Shown here: positions 1 to 12,395 of the stretch, piece after piece | Numbering within the stretch: the first letter of the stretch is position 1 | Layout of the letters: the number at the start of each line of letters is the position of its first letter | From: Megalobrama amblycephala | Taxonomy: Eukaryota > Chordata > Actinopteri > Cypriniformes > Xenocyprididae | Assembly (NCBI RefSeq): GCF_018812025.1 | Contig: NC_063058.1 | Location: 22,847,797 to 22,911,796, forward strand | DNA: 64,000 nucleotides | Direction of reading: 5' to 3' | Program-made: the position numbers and the translations under genes | The notes under the pieces: generated by a model | Told to the model about the DNA's origin: nothing | Seen by the model: the letters and a program-made list of their open reading frames with translations, nothing else | Databases searched by the model: none

Positions 1-60
1 CATAAAGAGCAGCAGAGCAAGCTGGAAGCGGAACCAATGGACTTCAAACCTGTCTGTTAA
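1..60 (+). CDS. possible C-terminal end of a host coding exon
   Basis: Reading from base 1, twenty codons stay open to a TAA at 58-60 and encode a charged peptide ending MDFKPVC. The composition is less AT-rich than what follows, and an AATAAA lies at 445-450, so this could be the last coding exon of a plus-strand gene followed by its 3' UTR. The minus strand is also open here, the upstream sequence is missing, and I do not recognise the protein. This is a candidate only. Confidence 0.2.
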   Translation, partial: HKEQQSKLEAEPMDFKPVC

Positions 61-1495
61 GCCTCAACTCTCTTGGCAACACTGAGTAATTTGGGACTCG
101 ATTTGGATGAATCCGTTGAAAACACCACCTGACTACTGACCTCCTGTTAATTTGAGTTTGAGGCCCCTGGGTGAGAGTGTGCTAAACTGAGTGGGCTTAT
201 GGGTAAGAGTGTCTTCATCTTCACTGACCTTGAAGATTGTTTTTAAATATACCCAAAATGAAACTCACAGGTGAATGAAAAGTCCACCTCTGACACAACC
301 TCTCATCAGACCGAAAAGCCGATAAATCCAACAATTTACACTTCACTGAAAGCACACTGAATGAATCTTAGCGTTGTTTACAGTGGTTGAAATTAACACT
401 GTCATGCGTCTCCTCACCTCCATTCAAAACTAAAGAACCGTGACAATAAACGGTGACTGAACTGATGCTCGCATTCCCGCTTTCAAACCTGTCCCTGATT
501 TAGATGTCTTGGCACTGCAGATATATTTCACTGCACATTTTGATCCAGTTGTGCTATTCGCCCCCAGAAGACATCATTACACAGGGCATCAGGATGAACC
601 GTAGTGATGTTGTTAGTGCTTATGAATATTCCTACGCATTTCTCCCAGGCACTCCAAAAAGGAAATTGAAACCTCCGAAGTGGAACGGAAAGGAACTAAG
701 CTTGCACAAAGTGAATTAGGCTTTACTGTTAAAAGCACAGAATTCAGGAAAAGACAGAAAAATCAATACATTGTGTGTCTAATTAATTCCTGAAGGGATT
801 TCTCAACTCCAAATAAGAATTAATTAACCCAGACAACATTTTTTTTCTCCCTTTTTCAAAATCACGACCTCAAAACACGCTAGGATTTAAAGTAAATACA
901 CCATTTTACATCACTATCATCACAGCAACACACAACCACTGACATGCTGAACAATCTGAACATGCTTGATGGACAACGGTAGATTCATGTTTGCAGGGAA
1001 AACAAATTTTTTTGCTGGAACAATTTTTTTTAGGTCTTTAATATTCATTGAAACTACTCAGTTCTAGTGATTTCTGTTAAGTCTGGCCAAGAACCAACAA
1101 CTTAGGATGTTCACACAGTTCAATTCTCTTGGTTCATTTGGTCCGGAACAAAAAAGAAAATTATACATTCCTGGTTCGCTTAGCATTCAAACTATCATTT
1201 TTAACACTGAACCTAAAGATACAAAACAGAAGGAATATGGATAAGGTCACAACCTGATTGGACAAGATTTTATGATGTATATTTGAGATTAAACTTACTG
1301 AACATCTAAACAATGCTGTGTGCTTGGCTGAATGTGCTTGTTCTAATCTATGTTCATTCATACGGTGGTATTTTTACCATTTGAGAACTCACAAATGAAA
1401 TATGTAAAGGAATAAAAAAAAAAAACAGCAGGGGTTCCTCTGTCACACACACAAACAATGATCTGCTGAAGGATATGGCAGTTCTGTACTGAACC
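61..1495. other. unassigned AT-rich sequence
   Basis: No repeat, RNA gene or convincing coding region was recognised. A candidate poly(A) signal AATAAA is at 445-450; it matters only if the reading frame at 1-60 is real. Confidence 0.4.
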
Positions 1496-2058
1496 TTAAA
1501 GGGTTAGTTCACCCAAAAATGAAAATTATGTCATTAATGACTCACCCTCATGTCGTTCCAAACCCGTAAGACCTCCGTTCATCTTCAGAACACAGTTTAA
1601 GATATTTTAGATTTAGTCCGAGAGCTTTCTGTCCCTCCATTGAAAATGTATGTACGGTATACTGTCCATGTCCAGAAAGGTAATAAAAACATCATCAAAG
1701 TAGTCCATGTGACATCAGTGGGTTAGTTAGAAGTTTTTGAAGCATCGAAAATACATTTTGGTCCAAAAATAACAAAAACTATGACTTTATTCAGCATTGT
1801 CTTCTCTTCCGGAATCCTTTCCATTGAATTGATTCCATTAAATTGATTCCATTGAATCCTTTCATCTGTAGGCGTTGGTAATGCACTTTTACGTCGTTGT
1901 TTTTGGCGATTAGGACATCCGCGACATGCACACTTATGCACCATTTTAAAAAAATATAGCAATACCAAAATACAAACAATGTAGAATAGCTTGAATACAG
2001 CGTGCGTCTCCCTCAGACTGTAAACGAAGCTCTGGCGCACCAGATAACACGTCAGCAG

Positions 2059-3608
2059 TAGGGTTGGGTATCGTTTGAATTTGAACGATTCCGATTCCGA
2101 TTTCGATTCTTTGTTTCGATTCCGGTTCCTAACGATTCTCGATTCCGATTCTTTTAAGAGGCAGGGTCAAAAAAAAGTTTAGGATATTTTAAATGAGCTA
2201 GCTAACCAACGGTCTTTCTGAAGGAAATAGTCTGACCTTCTCCATCAATTTTAATTCTATGAACTTTTTACTTTTTATGAACTTTACTATGAATTTCTCA
2301 CAGGGCTGTTTTCAACTACAATATAGGCTAAATATCAAATCTATGAACTTGAATATAAATATTATAAATTATGAATATATTGAAAACACATTTACACATG
2401 AGTGTATGGCTGCATTTACACTGCAAGTCTTAATGCACAAATCCGATCTTTTGACCATATCCGATTTTTTGGCCAGTGTGTTTACTCACTTGCGACTGGT
2501 ATCCGATATCTGTGTTTACATTACTTCCTGCCCCAAAATGATCGTCACTGATAGTTTTAAATGCACATAGTAGATCCTCGGGTTTTGAATGGCCGTGCTA
2601 TTAAAATTATTTATATATTTCATGGAGTGGCCATGAAAATGGCCAGAATGGATAAGTTAACAGCTGTCATGGATGTATTGCAGCGTGAATTCTGACTGAA
2701 CGGATATAGACCGGAAAATAAAGGTAATTTGTGTTTGATATTTTATCTACATTTATTAGTTTTAGAATTCCGTTTTTTGAATGAATTCGAGCGAGCAAGG
2801 GAGAGAGAGCGCAAAAAGAGAGCTACAGTGAAGCTTTTGACTTATAAGAAAAACAACAACATGGCGGTCTTTTAAATTAACCGGGCATAGTTTGAAATTC
2901 AGCTGCTGAATATATGTGTGTGCGTAATTTCTTTCACGACAAAGTTCCCACATCAATATAGAGCTGCGAATTTTTAGTGCGAGTGCATACATCAGCTGCT
3001 TCATAATATAACATTGAAGCTATATTTTAGTGAGCAAACATGCCGCCCTCGCCATTTGTGCTTGAATTACAATGGGAATCGGATATGCGTGTTTAGACGT
3101 AAGTCACATGTTCAAAGATCGGATATGTACCGGATTTAAAACCACATTTGGAAGTGGCTCAGATCGGATACAAAAAATCGGATCTCGTGTGGATTGCCAG
3201 GCTGGGGGTCGGAGCCAGAGGAAGAGGCAGCGGAGGACGGTCGGCGCAGCGCGTCAAAGACATTTATTTATTTCTACTCCATGAACTCGGAGGTGCTTTA
3301 TTATGTTCGACGTGCACCCTCCTATGCACGAAACAATCTTGCCGCAAATGTTGCTTTTTGCCGAGATTTCGTTTTATTTAGAAAAGTGAAGCCACACTTT
3401 GGACCGCCGACGCACGCTATCCATGTTCGGCTCGCTCGGTTATGCCAACAGTGGACGCTTCTTAGTTGGTGTTCAGCGGTTTCTTCTTCCAGTCGGCGTA
3501 CTTTGAATCGAAACTAGGAATCGAAATTTAAACTTTTGAACGATTCCAGGAAAATCGCAAAGCTAGTCCCGGTTCCAATCGATACTCGATACTCGATACC
3601 CAAGCCTA
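2059..3608. mobile_element. nested hAT-type non-autonomous element with perfect 8-bp TSD
   Basis: The element starts TAGGGTTGGGTATCG and ends CGATACCCAAGCCTA. It is flanked by GTCAGCAG at 2051-2058 and again at 3609-3616. An exact 8-bp duplication and TAGGG-type ends are typical of hAT. Both subterminal regions are rich in GATTCCGATT/GAATCG repeats. Open frames of about 100 codons inside do not resemble a hAT transposase. The centre (about 2407-3195) holds ATCCGAT repeats at both sides in opposite orientation, perhaps a third element nested within this one. Confidence 0.85.
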
Positions 3609-3720
3609 GTCAGCAGCATCTTACATCAGCAGCGTCACTGCGGAGTCGTGAACCAAACTCCGGAGCAGAAGGGGGCGGTAATGCACCAATAAGCTGGATG
3701 CTAACCACCGTAAAACAGGA

Positions 3721-3762
3721 AAGAAGAAGAAGAAGAAGAAGAAGAAGAAGAAGAAGAAGAAG
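3721..3762. repeat. (AAG)n microsatellite
   Basis: About 14 perfect AAG units lie inside the outer TTAA element, between its hAT insertion and its right arm. Confidence 0.95.
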
Positions 3763-4364
3763 AGTCGTGAACGCGGATTGACAACCGACCCGGAAGAGAA
3801 TACAATGCTGAATAAAGTCGTAGTTTTTGTTATTTTTGGACCAAAATGTATTTTCGATGCTTCAAAAACTTCTAACTGACCCACTGATGTCACATGGACT
3901 ACTTTGATGATGTTTTCATTACCTTTCTGGACATGGACAGTCTACCGTACATACATTTTCAATGGAGGGACAGAAAGCTCTCAGACTAAATCTAAAATAT
4001 CTTAAACTGTGTTCCGAAGATGAACGGAGGTCTTACGGGTTTGGAACGACATGAGGATGAGTCATCAATGACATAATTTTCATTTTTGGGTGAACTAACC
4101 CTTTAATGAATAATGTAGCTCCTACGATGAGAATAACCAGTTGCTTGAGCATTCTGTCCTTTTTAGGGTCGCATCTTGTGACATGTCAAGTTTTTGGTTC
4201 TTTTAGATGTCTTTGGTCCATGTTGTGTTGATATTTCAGTCAAACCGCACCAGAGTTTGTCTGGAAGCGGACCGAGACCCCTGAAAATGTCTCGGTCCGC
4301 TTGTTTGGTGAGCACCAAGGTCCAGATGGCAGCGTTTACACTTATTTAAAAGAACCTCGTTAAG

Positions 4365-4661
4365 CCAGTTATTTTAGTTTATAAAGTTTTTAAATATGTA
4401 TATTTTTCTTACAAAAACCCATCGCTTCACTTTAGAAGGCCTTTATTAGCCCATGGAACCATATAGATCATTTTTATGATGGATGGATGTGCTTTTTTTT
4501 TAAATCGTAAGCGCCATTCACTACCGTTATAAAGCTTTGAAGAGCCAGGATATTTTTAAATATACCTCTGATTGTGTTTGTCTGAAAGAAGATACTCATA
4601 TAGGAAGGCTCGAGGGTGACTAAATCATGGGATAATTTTCATTTTTGTGTGAACTATCCCT
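4365..4661. mobile_element. solo right arm of TTAA element (AGGGATAG family)
   Basis: The segment ends GTGAACTATCCCT followed by TTAA at 4662-4665. It matches the right arms at 12130-12391 and 53720-53986, sharing the TTCTTACAAAAACCCAT and GATGGATGGATG blocks. No left arm is present, so this is a truncated copy. The stretch 4107-4364 before it shows nothing recognisable apart from a short inverted GGACCGAGAC motif. Confidence 0.7.
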
Positions 4662-5008
4662 TTAAGTTGAATTTTATTTCAATAATATTTATCTGCAAGT
4701 ACAGTTTTTTTATATATTCACTTTAAAGATTTGAAGTACACCACAAGTGCACACATTCGTGAACCGATCATCTCTTCCTACTAGTTAATTTATATCATCA
4801 AATAAACATGAATGAACATGAGAGGGAATGTTGTTTGAAACGCGGAAAGACGTCAATGCACACCATTTCAAGTTCAAGCCCACCGAGGTTAATCTTCTGA
4901 CTCCTGACTGCTTTGTCGGAAAAAAATGGCGGATTCGGCGTTATGATTGGTTAGATCGCTTGTCAATCAAACTCCCGGCGAAGGGTCAATTAAGCACACA
5001 GTATAAAA

Positions 5009-6176
5009 CAGGGGTGTCAAATATACGGCCCACAAAGGTGTCCAAAGTGTCCCGGGGGTTGATTTGAACTATAATAAAAAATAATATTTCTGTTATTAAT
5101 ATAATATAATAAAAAAAAAATAAAAAAAAATAGAGATGCACGACTAGTCCACTGGCCATAAATCCAGACATTTTTATTTTTATTTTGGTCAATCTTTATT
5201 CCGGGCTTGCAAACAAACTGCTTTGTAATAATTTACCAAAATTTCATTTGTGTGGAAATATTTACTAAGCCTGTAAAAAGGACGTTAACACAGGCACACG
5301 CTGAATATGGATGAGGAGAACAGACGCGCCAGCAGAGAAAATACTCTACCAAGCTCACTGTATGCGAAAAATAGGAAGAATAATATAAATATTAAATTGG
5401 GGTTGATATGAATGTATATCTGAAGAGAACCGTTTTCAAAAAAGTTTTGATGGCTTTTTCCTCTTATCTCCTGTATAAAGTAGTAGCCTACTTTATAGAC
5501 GCAGCGCGGCTTTGTGTATAGCGCTAACCAAGGAAACGCCTATCACTGCTGTTCCATAAGCGCCACCTACTGTCAGAGAGTGAATTTGCATTTTCATTCA
5601 GTCCGTCTGCTGATTTGGTTTTGTGCAAGTGTCTTATGTAGCATAATTTCCCAAAGCTAAAGTCAGACCATGCTGTTTTTGCTGTTAATCTTGAAATTAT
5701 ACAATAATTTAAATATACAATAATTTAAATTAAAAACAACTGCTCATGTGCATAACATCTTTGTTGGGATTGTGATAAAAATGCAGTGCTTGCCTCCAAG
5801 CTACAGATATTTTTTGAACAAACAAATTTGCTTTAAAAAAATAAAAAATACAACCAGTATCAGAATCGGCCAATTTGCTTGTAAAAAATTGGAATTGGCC
5901 ATGAAAAATCAAAATAGGTGCATCACTAATAAAAAAAATATTAAATAAAGCATTATTTTAAAAATCGAATAGTTTTTTTCGCTGTAAAAACAAATGCAGT
6001 TTTAAAGAGCAATGTACTAGTTTTCCTGCAAATTAATTTGTTGTTTATATGGTTAATATTAATGCAACTATCAGCGCACTAAGGTTGTTTTTTTTTTTTT
6101 TTCATTAATTCGCCGCACATGGATGGTTATTTTTTTCCAATCTGGCCCTCAACCTAAAATGAGTTTGACACCCCTG
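5009..6176. mobile_element. hAT non-autonomous element, CAGGGGTGTC ends
   Basis: Termini are CAGGGGTGTCAAAT and GTTTGACACCCCTG, inverted. The flanks GTATAAAA (5001-5008) and ATATAAAA (6177-6184) match at 7 of 8 positions, as expected for an aged 8-bp hAT duplication. The interior is AT-rich with no transposase. The sequence GTCTGGCCC/GGCCCACA next to each end continues the TIR similarity weakly. Confidence 0.85.
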
Positions 6177-6334
6177 ATATAAAACAAGTGAACTTGTTAC
6201 AAGTGCTTCAAATGAAACTGTGAAAATCTTTCAAAGACATGATGCAAACCGTGGCAAATCGTGATTTTTCATGTGATATTTTATCCTCAAGTGTTTTTGA
6301 GGTTATGATACAAATAAGCTGAGAATTAGTTTGA

Positions 6335-6440
6335 TTTATTATGTCTCAATTATATCTTGTATGTCACAATTGCAACTTTTTATCTCTTAGTATAACTTTT
6401 TACGTCATAGTTTTGACTTTTTATATTACAATTAAGCATT
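6335..6440. repeat. degenerate 20-23 bp tandem repeat (AACTTTTTA type)
   Basis: Four to five units of the form CACAATTGCAACTTTTTATCT, each separated by 20-23 bases. The same motif family makes the larger array at 24125-24775. Confidence 0.6.
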
Positions 6441-7611
6441 ATTTTCCCTCATTGTACAAAAAGGACATTTTATGCATGATATTCATTTTAAAAAAATTGG
6501 TTGCAGAGTTGCAAGGTGCTTATTTTTTAAAAAAATGGCCAATTTACAGATATGGGCACTGCAAAACTATAATATCCTTGGACTGGACAAACAAACCTTC
6601 CACACCTTTACTAACAGTTACCCTGTGCTGTGTTTAAATGGGTATATTCGAGTGTGAAAACAGCAGCACGCTTCAGGAACATGGTAATGTGACCCTTTGA
6701 GCTCCTGTTAACAAAACACTTCAGTAATAATGCCAACATCACAACAGCTAATGTTAGAGGAAACAGCTCCTCAGGCACATTTACCACAGAAAGATGCACA
6801 CGCTAAACGATAATGACAATGGGGGAGAAAGAGATACGGTCCACTTTATTTTTTCGGAATCTGTGGCGAGGCAAATGTTGTTTAGCTGCAATAACTGCTG
6901 GCCTTTATGTAATTGAGTTTATACATTGACATTTATGCAGAACAGCTGCCATTACTGTCAATGGTAGCGATATCACACGAGCCATCAAACTGAAACTATA
7001 TCGCTTAATGCACTTCAGTAAACATTTATCACTTAAGTATTTATATTAGGACTCCCTAGACTGCAAGAGTATGCATCTTCCGTATCACAAATAGACGTTT
7101 CATTGCAGAAGGTAAATGTTTACATTTGCATTTCTTAATGCCAAGCATATGCAGCAGCTGAACCAGCAAAAGTATAAAACACTTGCACAACTGAGGTAAA
7201 CAACAAAGTTAGCTTGTTTGCTCTAGCTAACTTCCTGCTGAAATTACTCAATGCAAGATGTTTGGCGTACTCATTCCGCATATATATTAAACTATTTCTT
7301 TCAGCTGAAATGTCAAACTCACTGTGTTCTCATGCACCGCAAGCTTTCAGCTTCCTCCTCCTCCTGATGGTTTGAATGGGCGCTTACTGTACCGGATATT
7401 ACGTCACTGAACCACGCATTAAAACCCCGCGGTAATCAGATCTGCTTTAGGACAATGGTATTTATTGACAATTAATTCCTTTACTTAAGTATGAAATACG
7501 AAAGCAAAAATATCTTCCACAACATAGGTTATATAGGCTAGGCTATTTAAAATCTATGTTAGTGAATTGTAGAAAAAAAACTTAACAGTAAAGTAGGAGC
7601 CTATCAATTCT
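6441..7611. other. unassigned sequence
   Basis: No repeat or gene recognised. A locally GC-richer patch at about 7340-7440 contains TTACGTCA, a CRE-like octamer; with no gene beside it, no role can be assigned. Confidence 0.35.
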
Positions 7612-7847
7612 TTAAAGGGTTAGTTCACCCAAAAATGAAATTTCTGTCATTAAGTACTCACCCTCATGTCGTCCCAAACCCGTAAGACCTTCGTTCATCT
7701 TCGGGACACAAATTAAGATATTTTTGATGAAATCCGTGGGTTTCTGAACCACACACAAGCAGAAACGTCATTGCACCTTTTAAGGTCTGGAAATGTACCA
7801 AAGACATTATTAAAATAGTCAGTGTGAGTAAAGTGGTTCAACTTTAA

Positions 7848-8802
7848 AGGTGCCCTAGAATTGACAATTGAATTTACCTTGGCATAGTTAAATAATTCGA
7901 GTTCTGTACTTGGAAATGACATACAGTGAGTCTCAAACACCATTGTTTCCTCCTTCTTATGTAAATTTGATTTGCGCCAAAGACCAGAGCGAATCTCAAC
8001 GTAACACCGACAGCGACGCAACAGTCGGGATCATTAATATGTACGCCCCAAATTTTGCATATACCAGCCCATGTTTAAGGCATTAGACAAGGCAGTATTA
8101 ACGTCTGGAGCTGCACAGCCGAATCAACAGACTTTATGCAGGTAAGCTAGCAAGGACAATAGCGAAAAATGGCAGATGGAGTGAGAATAACTGACATGAT
8201 CCATGATATTTTTAGTGATATTTGTAAATTGTCTTTCTAAATGTTTCATTAGCATGTTGCTAATGTACTGTTAAATGTGGTTAAAGTTACCATTTTTTCT
8301 TACTGTATTCACAGAGACAAGAGCCGTCGCTATTTTCATTATTAAACACTTGCAGTCTGTATAATTCATAAACACAACTTCATTCTTCTATAAATCTCTC
8401 CAACAGTGTGTAATGTTAGTTTTAGCCTCGTTAGCCGCAGCATAGGCTACTATCAAACTCAATCAGAATCGAATGTAAACATCCAAATAAATACTATACT
8501 TACATGATCTGATATGCTACATGACGAACACTTTGTAAAGATTCATTTTGAGGGTTATATTAGCTGTGTGAACTTTGTTTATGCAATGTATTATAGAGTT
8601 GCGAGCTTGGGGGCGGGGAGCACGAGCATTTAAAGGGGACGCGCACAGAATCGGAGCATTTTTAATTATCCCCCAAAATAGGCAGTTCAAAAATTTAATA
8701 ATAAAAAATCTATGGGGTATTTTGAGCCGAAACTTCACAGACACATTCAGGTGACACCTTAGACTTATATTACATCTTGTGAAAAAGGGTTCTAGGGCAC
8801 CT
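7848..8802. mobile_element. TTAA element, AGGTGCCC family, copy A (nested)
   Basis: A 955-bp element starting AGGTGCCCTAGAA and ending TTCTAGGGCACCT, with TTAA on both sides (7844-7847, 8803-8806). The host sequence on each side joins cleanly as GGTTCAACTTTAATGTTATG, matching the intact inverted arm at about 9376-9396, so the empty site is known from this same window. Copies B and C are at 10906-11790 and 34580-35495. It has no transposase and is non-autonomous. Confidence 0.9.
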
Positions 8803-8987
8803 TTAATGTTATGAAGCGACGAGAATACTTTCTGTGCGCAAAAACAAAACAAAAATAACTTTATTTAACAAATTGAATTGTAGTCATATGCAGTTGACAT
8901 AGTGAACGCAATGCAGGCTTCCATGTTTATGTCAGAACACAAACTCATTATTGGCCAGCTCCTGCATCAGCATCACACGCATGGGTC

Positions 8988-9610
8988 AAGACCTTCGTTC
9001 ATGTTCGGAACACAAATTAAGATATTTTTGATAAAATCCAATGGCTCAGTGAGGCCTGCACTGCCAGCAAGACAGTTAACACTTTCAATGCCCAGAAAGC
9101 TACTAAAGACCACGAATCAGTGGTTCGGAGTGTGTATCAAACTGCCAAAGTCACGCCCCCCAGTGGTGAACCACTGAAATTTCAAAACACTTATAACATA
9201 TCGAAGCCTCGTTAACTGAAATCACATGACTTTGGCGCTCCGAACTGCTGATTCGAAACAAAAGATTCGTAAAGCTTCATGAAGCAGTGTTTTGAAGTCG
9301 GCCATCACTATATATTGTTGAATAAAGTCGTTATTTGTTGGGGTTTTTTGGCGCACAAAAAGTATTCTCGTCGCTTCATAACATTAAAGTTGAACCACTG
9401 TAGTCACATGAACTGTTTTAAATATGTCTTTGGTAGCTTTCTGGGCATTGAAAAAGGAAATGATCTTGCTGGCAATGCAGGCCTCACTGAGCCACTGGGT
9501 TTTATCAAAAATATCTTAATTTGTGTTCTGAAGATGAATGAAGGTCTTACGAGTTTGGAACGACATGAGGGTGAGTAATTAATGACAGAATTTTTGGATG
9601 AACTAACCCT
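8988..9610. mobile_element. second AGGGTTAG-family copy inside the first, left end truncated
   Basis: The right arm (about 9298-9610) is complete, ending GATGAACTAACCCT then TTAA 9611-9614. The left side starts only at GACCTTCGTTCATG, so roughly the first 75 bases are missing. Its two halves are inverted copies around an interior with a GGTTCGGAGTG / CGCTCCGAACTG pair. The outer element's right arm resumes at 9615. Confidence 0.65.
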
Positions 9611-9778
9611 TTAATACCTTTCTGGACCTCAAAAGGTGCAATGACGTTGCTGTTTATGTGTGGTTCAGAAACCCTCGGGTTTCATCAAAAATATCTTAAT
9701 TTGTGTTCAGGTTTGGGACGACATTAGGGTGAGTAATTAATAACAGAAATTTCATTTTTGGGTGAACTAACCATTTAA

Positions 9779-10736
9779 GATTCATAAGGCTATTGCACTG
9801 ACACAGACTAATATTGCTCCTGAAAATGTTTATGATTATTAGCAATTTATTATACAAGGTTCATCTGTTTTGAGAACTCTCCACATTTAACCATGTTTCA
9901 GTGCATTTGTTGGCACATCACTGTGGAGAATTGAGTCCTGTGCTAAGCTGGGCTCTGCCTAATATGATGTAGCCTCTGGTTACTTTCCTGGCATTGCTGC
10001 AATGAAACTCAAAGATACTGTGAAATCCTATAAAATGTCAGCCAGGAAGTGCCTGCCCTCCGGCGTCCCACCTGCTTGATACTGAATCAGTTTCCTCTTC
10101 ATCCCATAGGATCCTATGACAGGATCCCTGAATGAGTGAGCCAAAATTCTCAAAGATCTTACTCCAGGATGTATGCCTGCTCAATACTAAATTAACATTA
10201 TGCAAGTACATGCTATAAGATTCTTGGCTGGCTGTTGGACTGGCTCAAGACCATGATCCTGTTAGATTTTGAACACAAGGGGCTGCCATTAATGAGGCAC
10301 AAATAATGTGTAAATCAGACACTTTTTCATCAGATGTGTTTGTAATTTACACCTTTTCGTGACCAGGCATGCATGTTAATTTAAATATGCTAATTTTTTT
10401 CTCATTGTAAATTGGTCATTTGCAGTGGCATTCGCAAGAGAACGTAAACTCTTGAAAGTCGGTATGAAACAGAAATCGCGAAAGTCTTTTCTTCCCTGTT
10501 GTGACATATATCTGAGTGAAACGGTATTTCAAACAAACAAACAAAGAAAATGTAGGGCGGGACTTGATTTTGACTGTGGGGAATTGATTAAATGGTTCGT
10601 GCTATTGCTATTGATGTGGTTTATAGACAAGCTCCTGAATCCTACTTGACATGACAATCTTGTAGCAAAATGAATCTTATGGCAATGCATCATTTCTAGA
10701 TCTTTCTTTGTAATAAGTAAACCATCAAACACACTT
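9779..10736. other. unassigned sequence
   Basis: No repeat recognised. At 10025-10140 a GC-richer patch is open in two minus-strand frames and has AG/GT dinucleotides that could be splice sites. The frames contradict each other, so no exon is called. Confidence 0.3.
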
Positions 10737-11839
10737 GAGTTGTCAAAAGTACCGACTTCTGTACCTAGTCAATCACAGACATATCTGTTGAGCATGTGAC
10801 ATTTAAATATAACTCTGAGACATTTCTGTTGGGCGCATGAACACAATGGCCAATCAGAGGTGTTTACGAATCTGCTCAACAGTGCTCAGAGCATCACATT
10901 TTTAAAGGTGCCCTCGAATGAAAAATTGAATTTATCTTGGCATAGTCAAATAACAAGAGTTCAGTACATGGAAATGACATACAGTGACTGTTACGTAACA
11001 GTCGGGATCATTAATATGTACGCCCCCAATATTTGCATATGCCAGCCCATGTTCCCAACATTATGAAAGGCATTAGACAAGGGCAGCCAGGAACGTCTGG
11101 ATCTGCACAGGTGAATCAACAGACTAGGTAAGCAAGAACAACAGCGAAAAATGGCAGAAGGAGCAATAATAACTGACATGATCCATGATAACATGATATT
11201 TTTAGTGATATTTGTAAATTGTCTTTCTAAATGTTTCGTTAGCATGTTGCTAATGTACTGTTAAATGTGGTTAAAGTTACCATCGTTTCTTACTGTATTC
11301 ACGGAGACAAGAGCCGTCACTATTTTTATTTTTAAACACTTGCAGTCTGTATAATGCATAAACACAACTTCATTCTTTATAAATCTCTCCAACAGAGTAG
11401 CATTACCCGTTAGCCACAGAGCACAACCTCAAATTCATTCAGAATCAAATGTAAACAATATAACAGTATACAATACTCACATAATCCGACGCATGCATGG
11501 CGCATGCATGACGAACCCTTTGTAAAGATCCATTTGAGGGTTATATTAGCTGTGTAAACTTTGTTTATGCACTGTTCAAGGCAAGCGCGAACTCCGTGGG
11601 CGTGGAGCACGAGAATTAAAGGGCCACACACCCTGAATCGGCTCATTTATAATGATGCCCCAAAATAGGCAGTTAAAAAAATGAATTAAAAAAAATCTAT
11701 GGGGTATTTTGAGCTGAAACTTCACAGACACATTCAGGGGACACTTTAGACTTATATTACATCTTTTTAAAAAAAAGTTCTAGGGCACCTTTAAAATTTC
11801 AGTATCGATTGGTACCGAAGTCGGTACTTCTGACAACTC
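10737..11839. mobile_element. TIR element with GAGTTGTC ends carrying an insertion
   Basis: Ends GAGTTGTCAAAAGTACCGAC and GTCGGTACTTCTGACAACTC are inverted with one mismatch. Once the AGGTGCCC element at 10906-11790 is removed, only about 210 bases remain, so this is a small MITE. No target duplication is obvious. Confidence 0.7.
10906..11790. mobile_element. TTAA element, AGGTGCCC family, copy B
   Basis: Flanked by TTAA at 10902-10905 and 11791-11794. Length is 885 bp, 70 shorter than copy A. It shares the GGGATCATTAATATGTACGC block and a near-identical centre with copies A and C. It is non-coding. Confidence 0.9.
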
Positions 11840-12129
11840 CAAAGTAAAAACTAAAAACTCAAACGTTTTTCCTTTGCATTTTTCACGTATAGACAACAAT
11901 GTTGTGAAAATGGTCCCCGCTCACACGGCTCCGCAAAAACAACTAAAAATGCTGTATTATGCATGCCAGGCCAGTAGCTGGCGATGTCACTTTTTGTAAA
12001 GAAACACCATGCGCCTATAGACTGAATATGAATATGCATGCGCATGACTTCACTGTTTTCGCAAATTACACAGAGAAAATAATGGTAACTTTTTTGAAAA
12101 ACCTGCACTTTGAAACCTGTTTGCATTTT

Positions 12130-12391
12130 CAGTCTGTTTTTCATACAAAACCCCATCTCTTTGCTTCAGAAGGCCTTTATTAACCCCCTGGAGCCGTATG
12201 GATTATATTTATGATGGATGGATGCATTTTGGGGGGCTTCAAAACACGCCCCCCATTCACTACCATTATAAAGCTTGGAAGAGCCAGGTTATTTTTAGAG
12301 CCAGATATTTGCCTGAAAGTCATATACACCTAGTATGGCTTGAGGGTGAGTAAATCATGGGATAATTTTCATTTTTTGGTAAACTATCCCT
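12130..12391. mobile_element. solo right arm, AGGGATAG TTAA family
   Basis: Contains the TTCAGAAGGCCTTTATTAAC and GATGGATGGATGCA blocks and ends GGTAAACTATCCCT with TTAA at 12392-12395. The left arm is absent. The preceding stretch 11840-12129 shows nothing else. Confidence 0.65.
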
Positions 12392-12395
12392 TTAA

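Larger units (their letters stand above)
1500..4102. mobile_element. TTAA-flanked DNA transposon with 313-bp inverted repeats (AGGGTTAG family)
   Basis: Left arm 1500-1812 and right arm 3790-4102 are near-perfect inverted copies of each other. Termini are AGGGTTAG and CTAACCCT, with TTAA directly outside at 1496-1499 and 4103-4106. The interior carries no transposase and is split by the hAT element at 2059-3608, so it is non-autonomous. The TTAACCC-like start resembles the abundant cyprinid AGTTCACCC repeats. Termini of the AG...CT type with TTAA duplications fit Kolobok better than piggyBac, whose ends start CC; this superfamily call is inference. Other copies lie at 7616, 8988 and 18871. 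Confidence 0.85.
7616..9774. mobile_element. TTAA-flanked long-TIR element, composite copy
   Basis: Begins AGGGTTAGTTCACCC after TTAA (7612-7615) and ends GGGTGAACTAACCAT before TTAA (9775-9778). The left arm (7616 to about 7843) and its continuation after 8807 (ACGAGAATAC block) match inverted sequence at the right. Two insertions interrupt it: the AGGTGCCC element at 7848-8802 and a second copy of the same family at about 8988-9610. No coding capacity is seen. Confidence 0.8.

Noticed and set aside
2259..2570. A 103-codon open frame inside the hAT element
   Set aside because: It does not resemble a hAT transposase or any recognised protein and lies in AT-rich MITE interior.
10025..10140. 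Minus-strand open patch with possible splice sites
   Set aside because: Two different frames look equally protein-like, and a palindromic GGATCCTATG repeat explains part of it.
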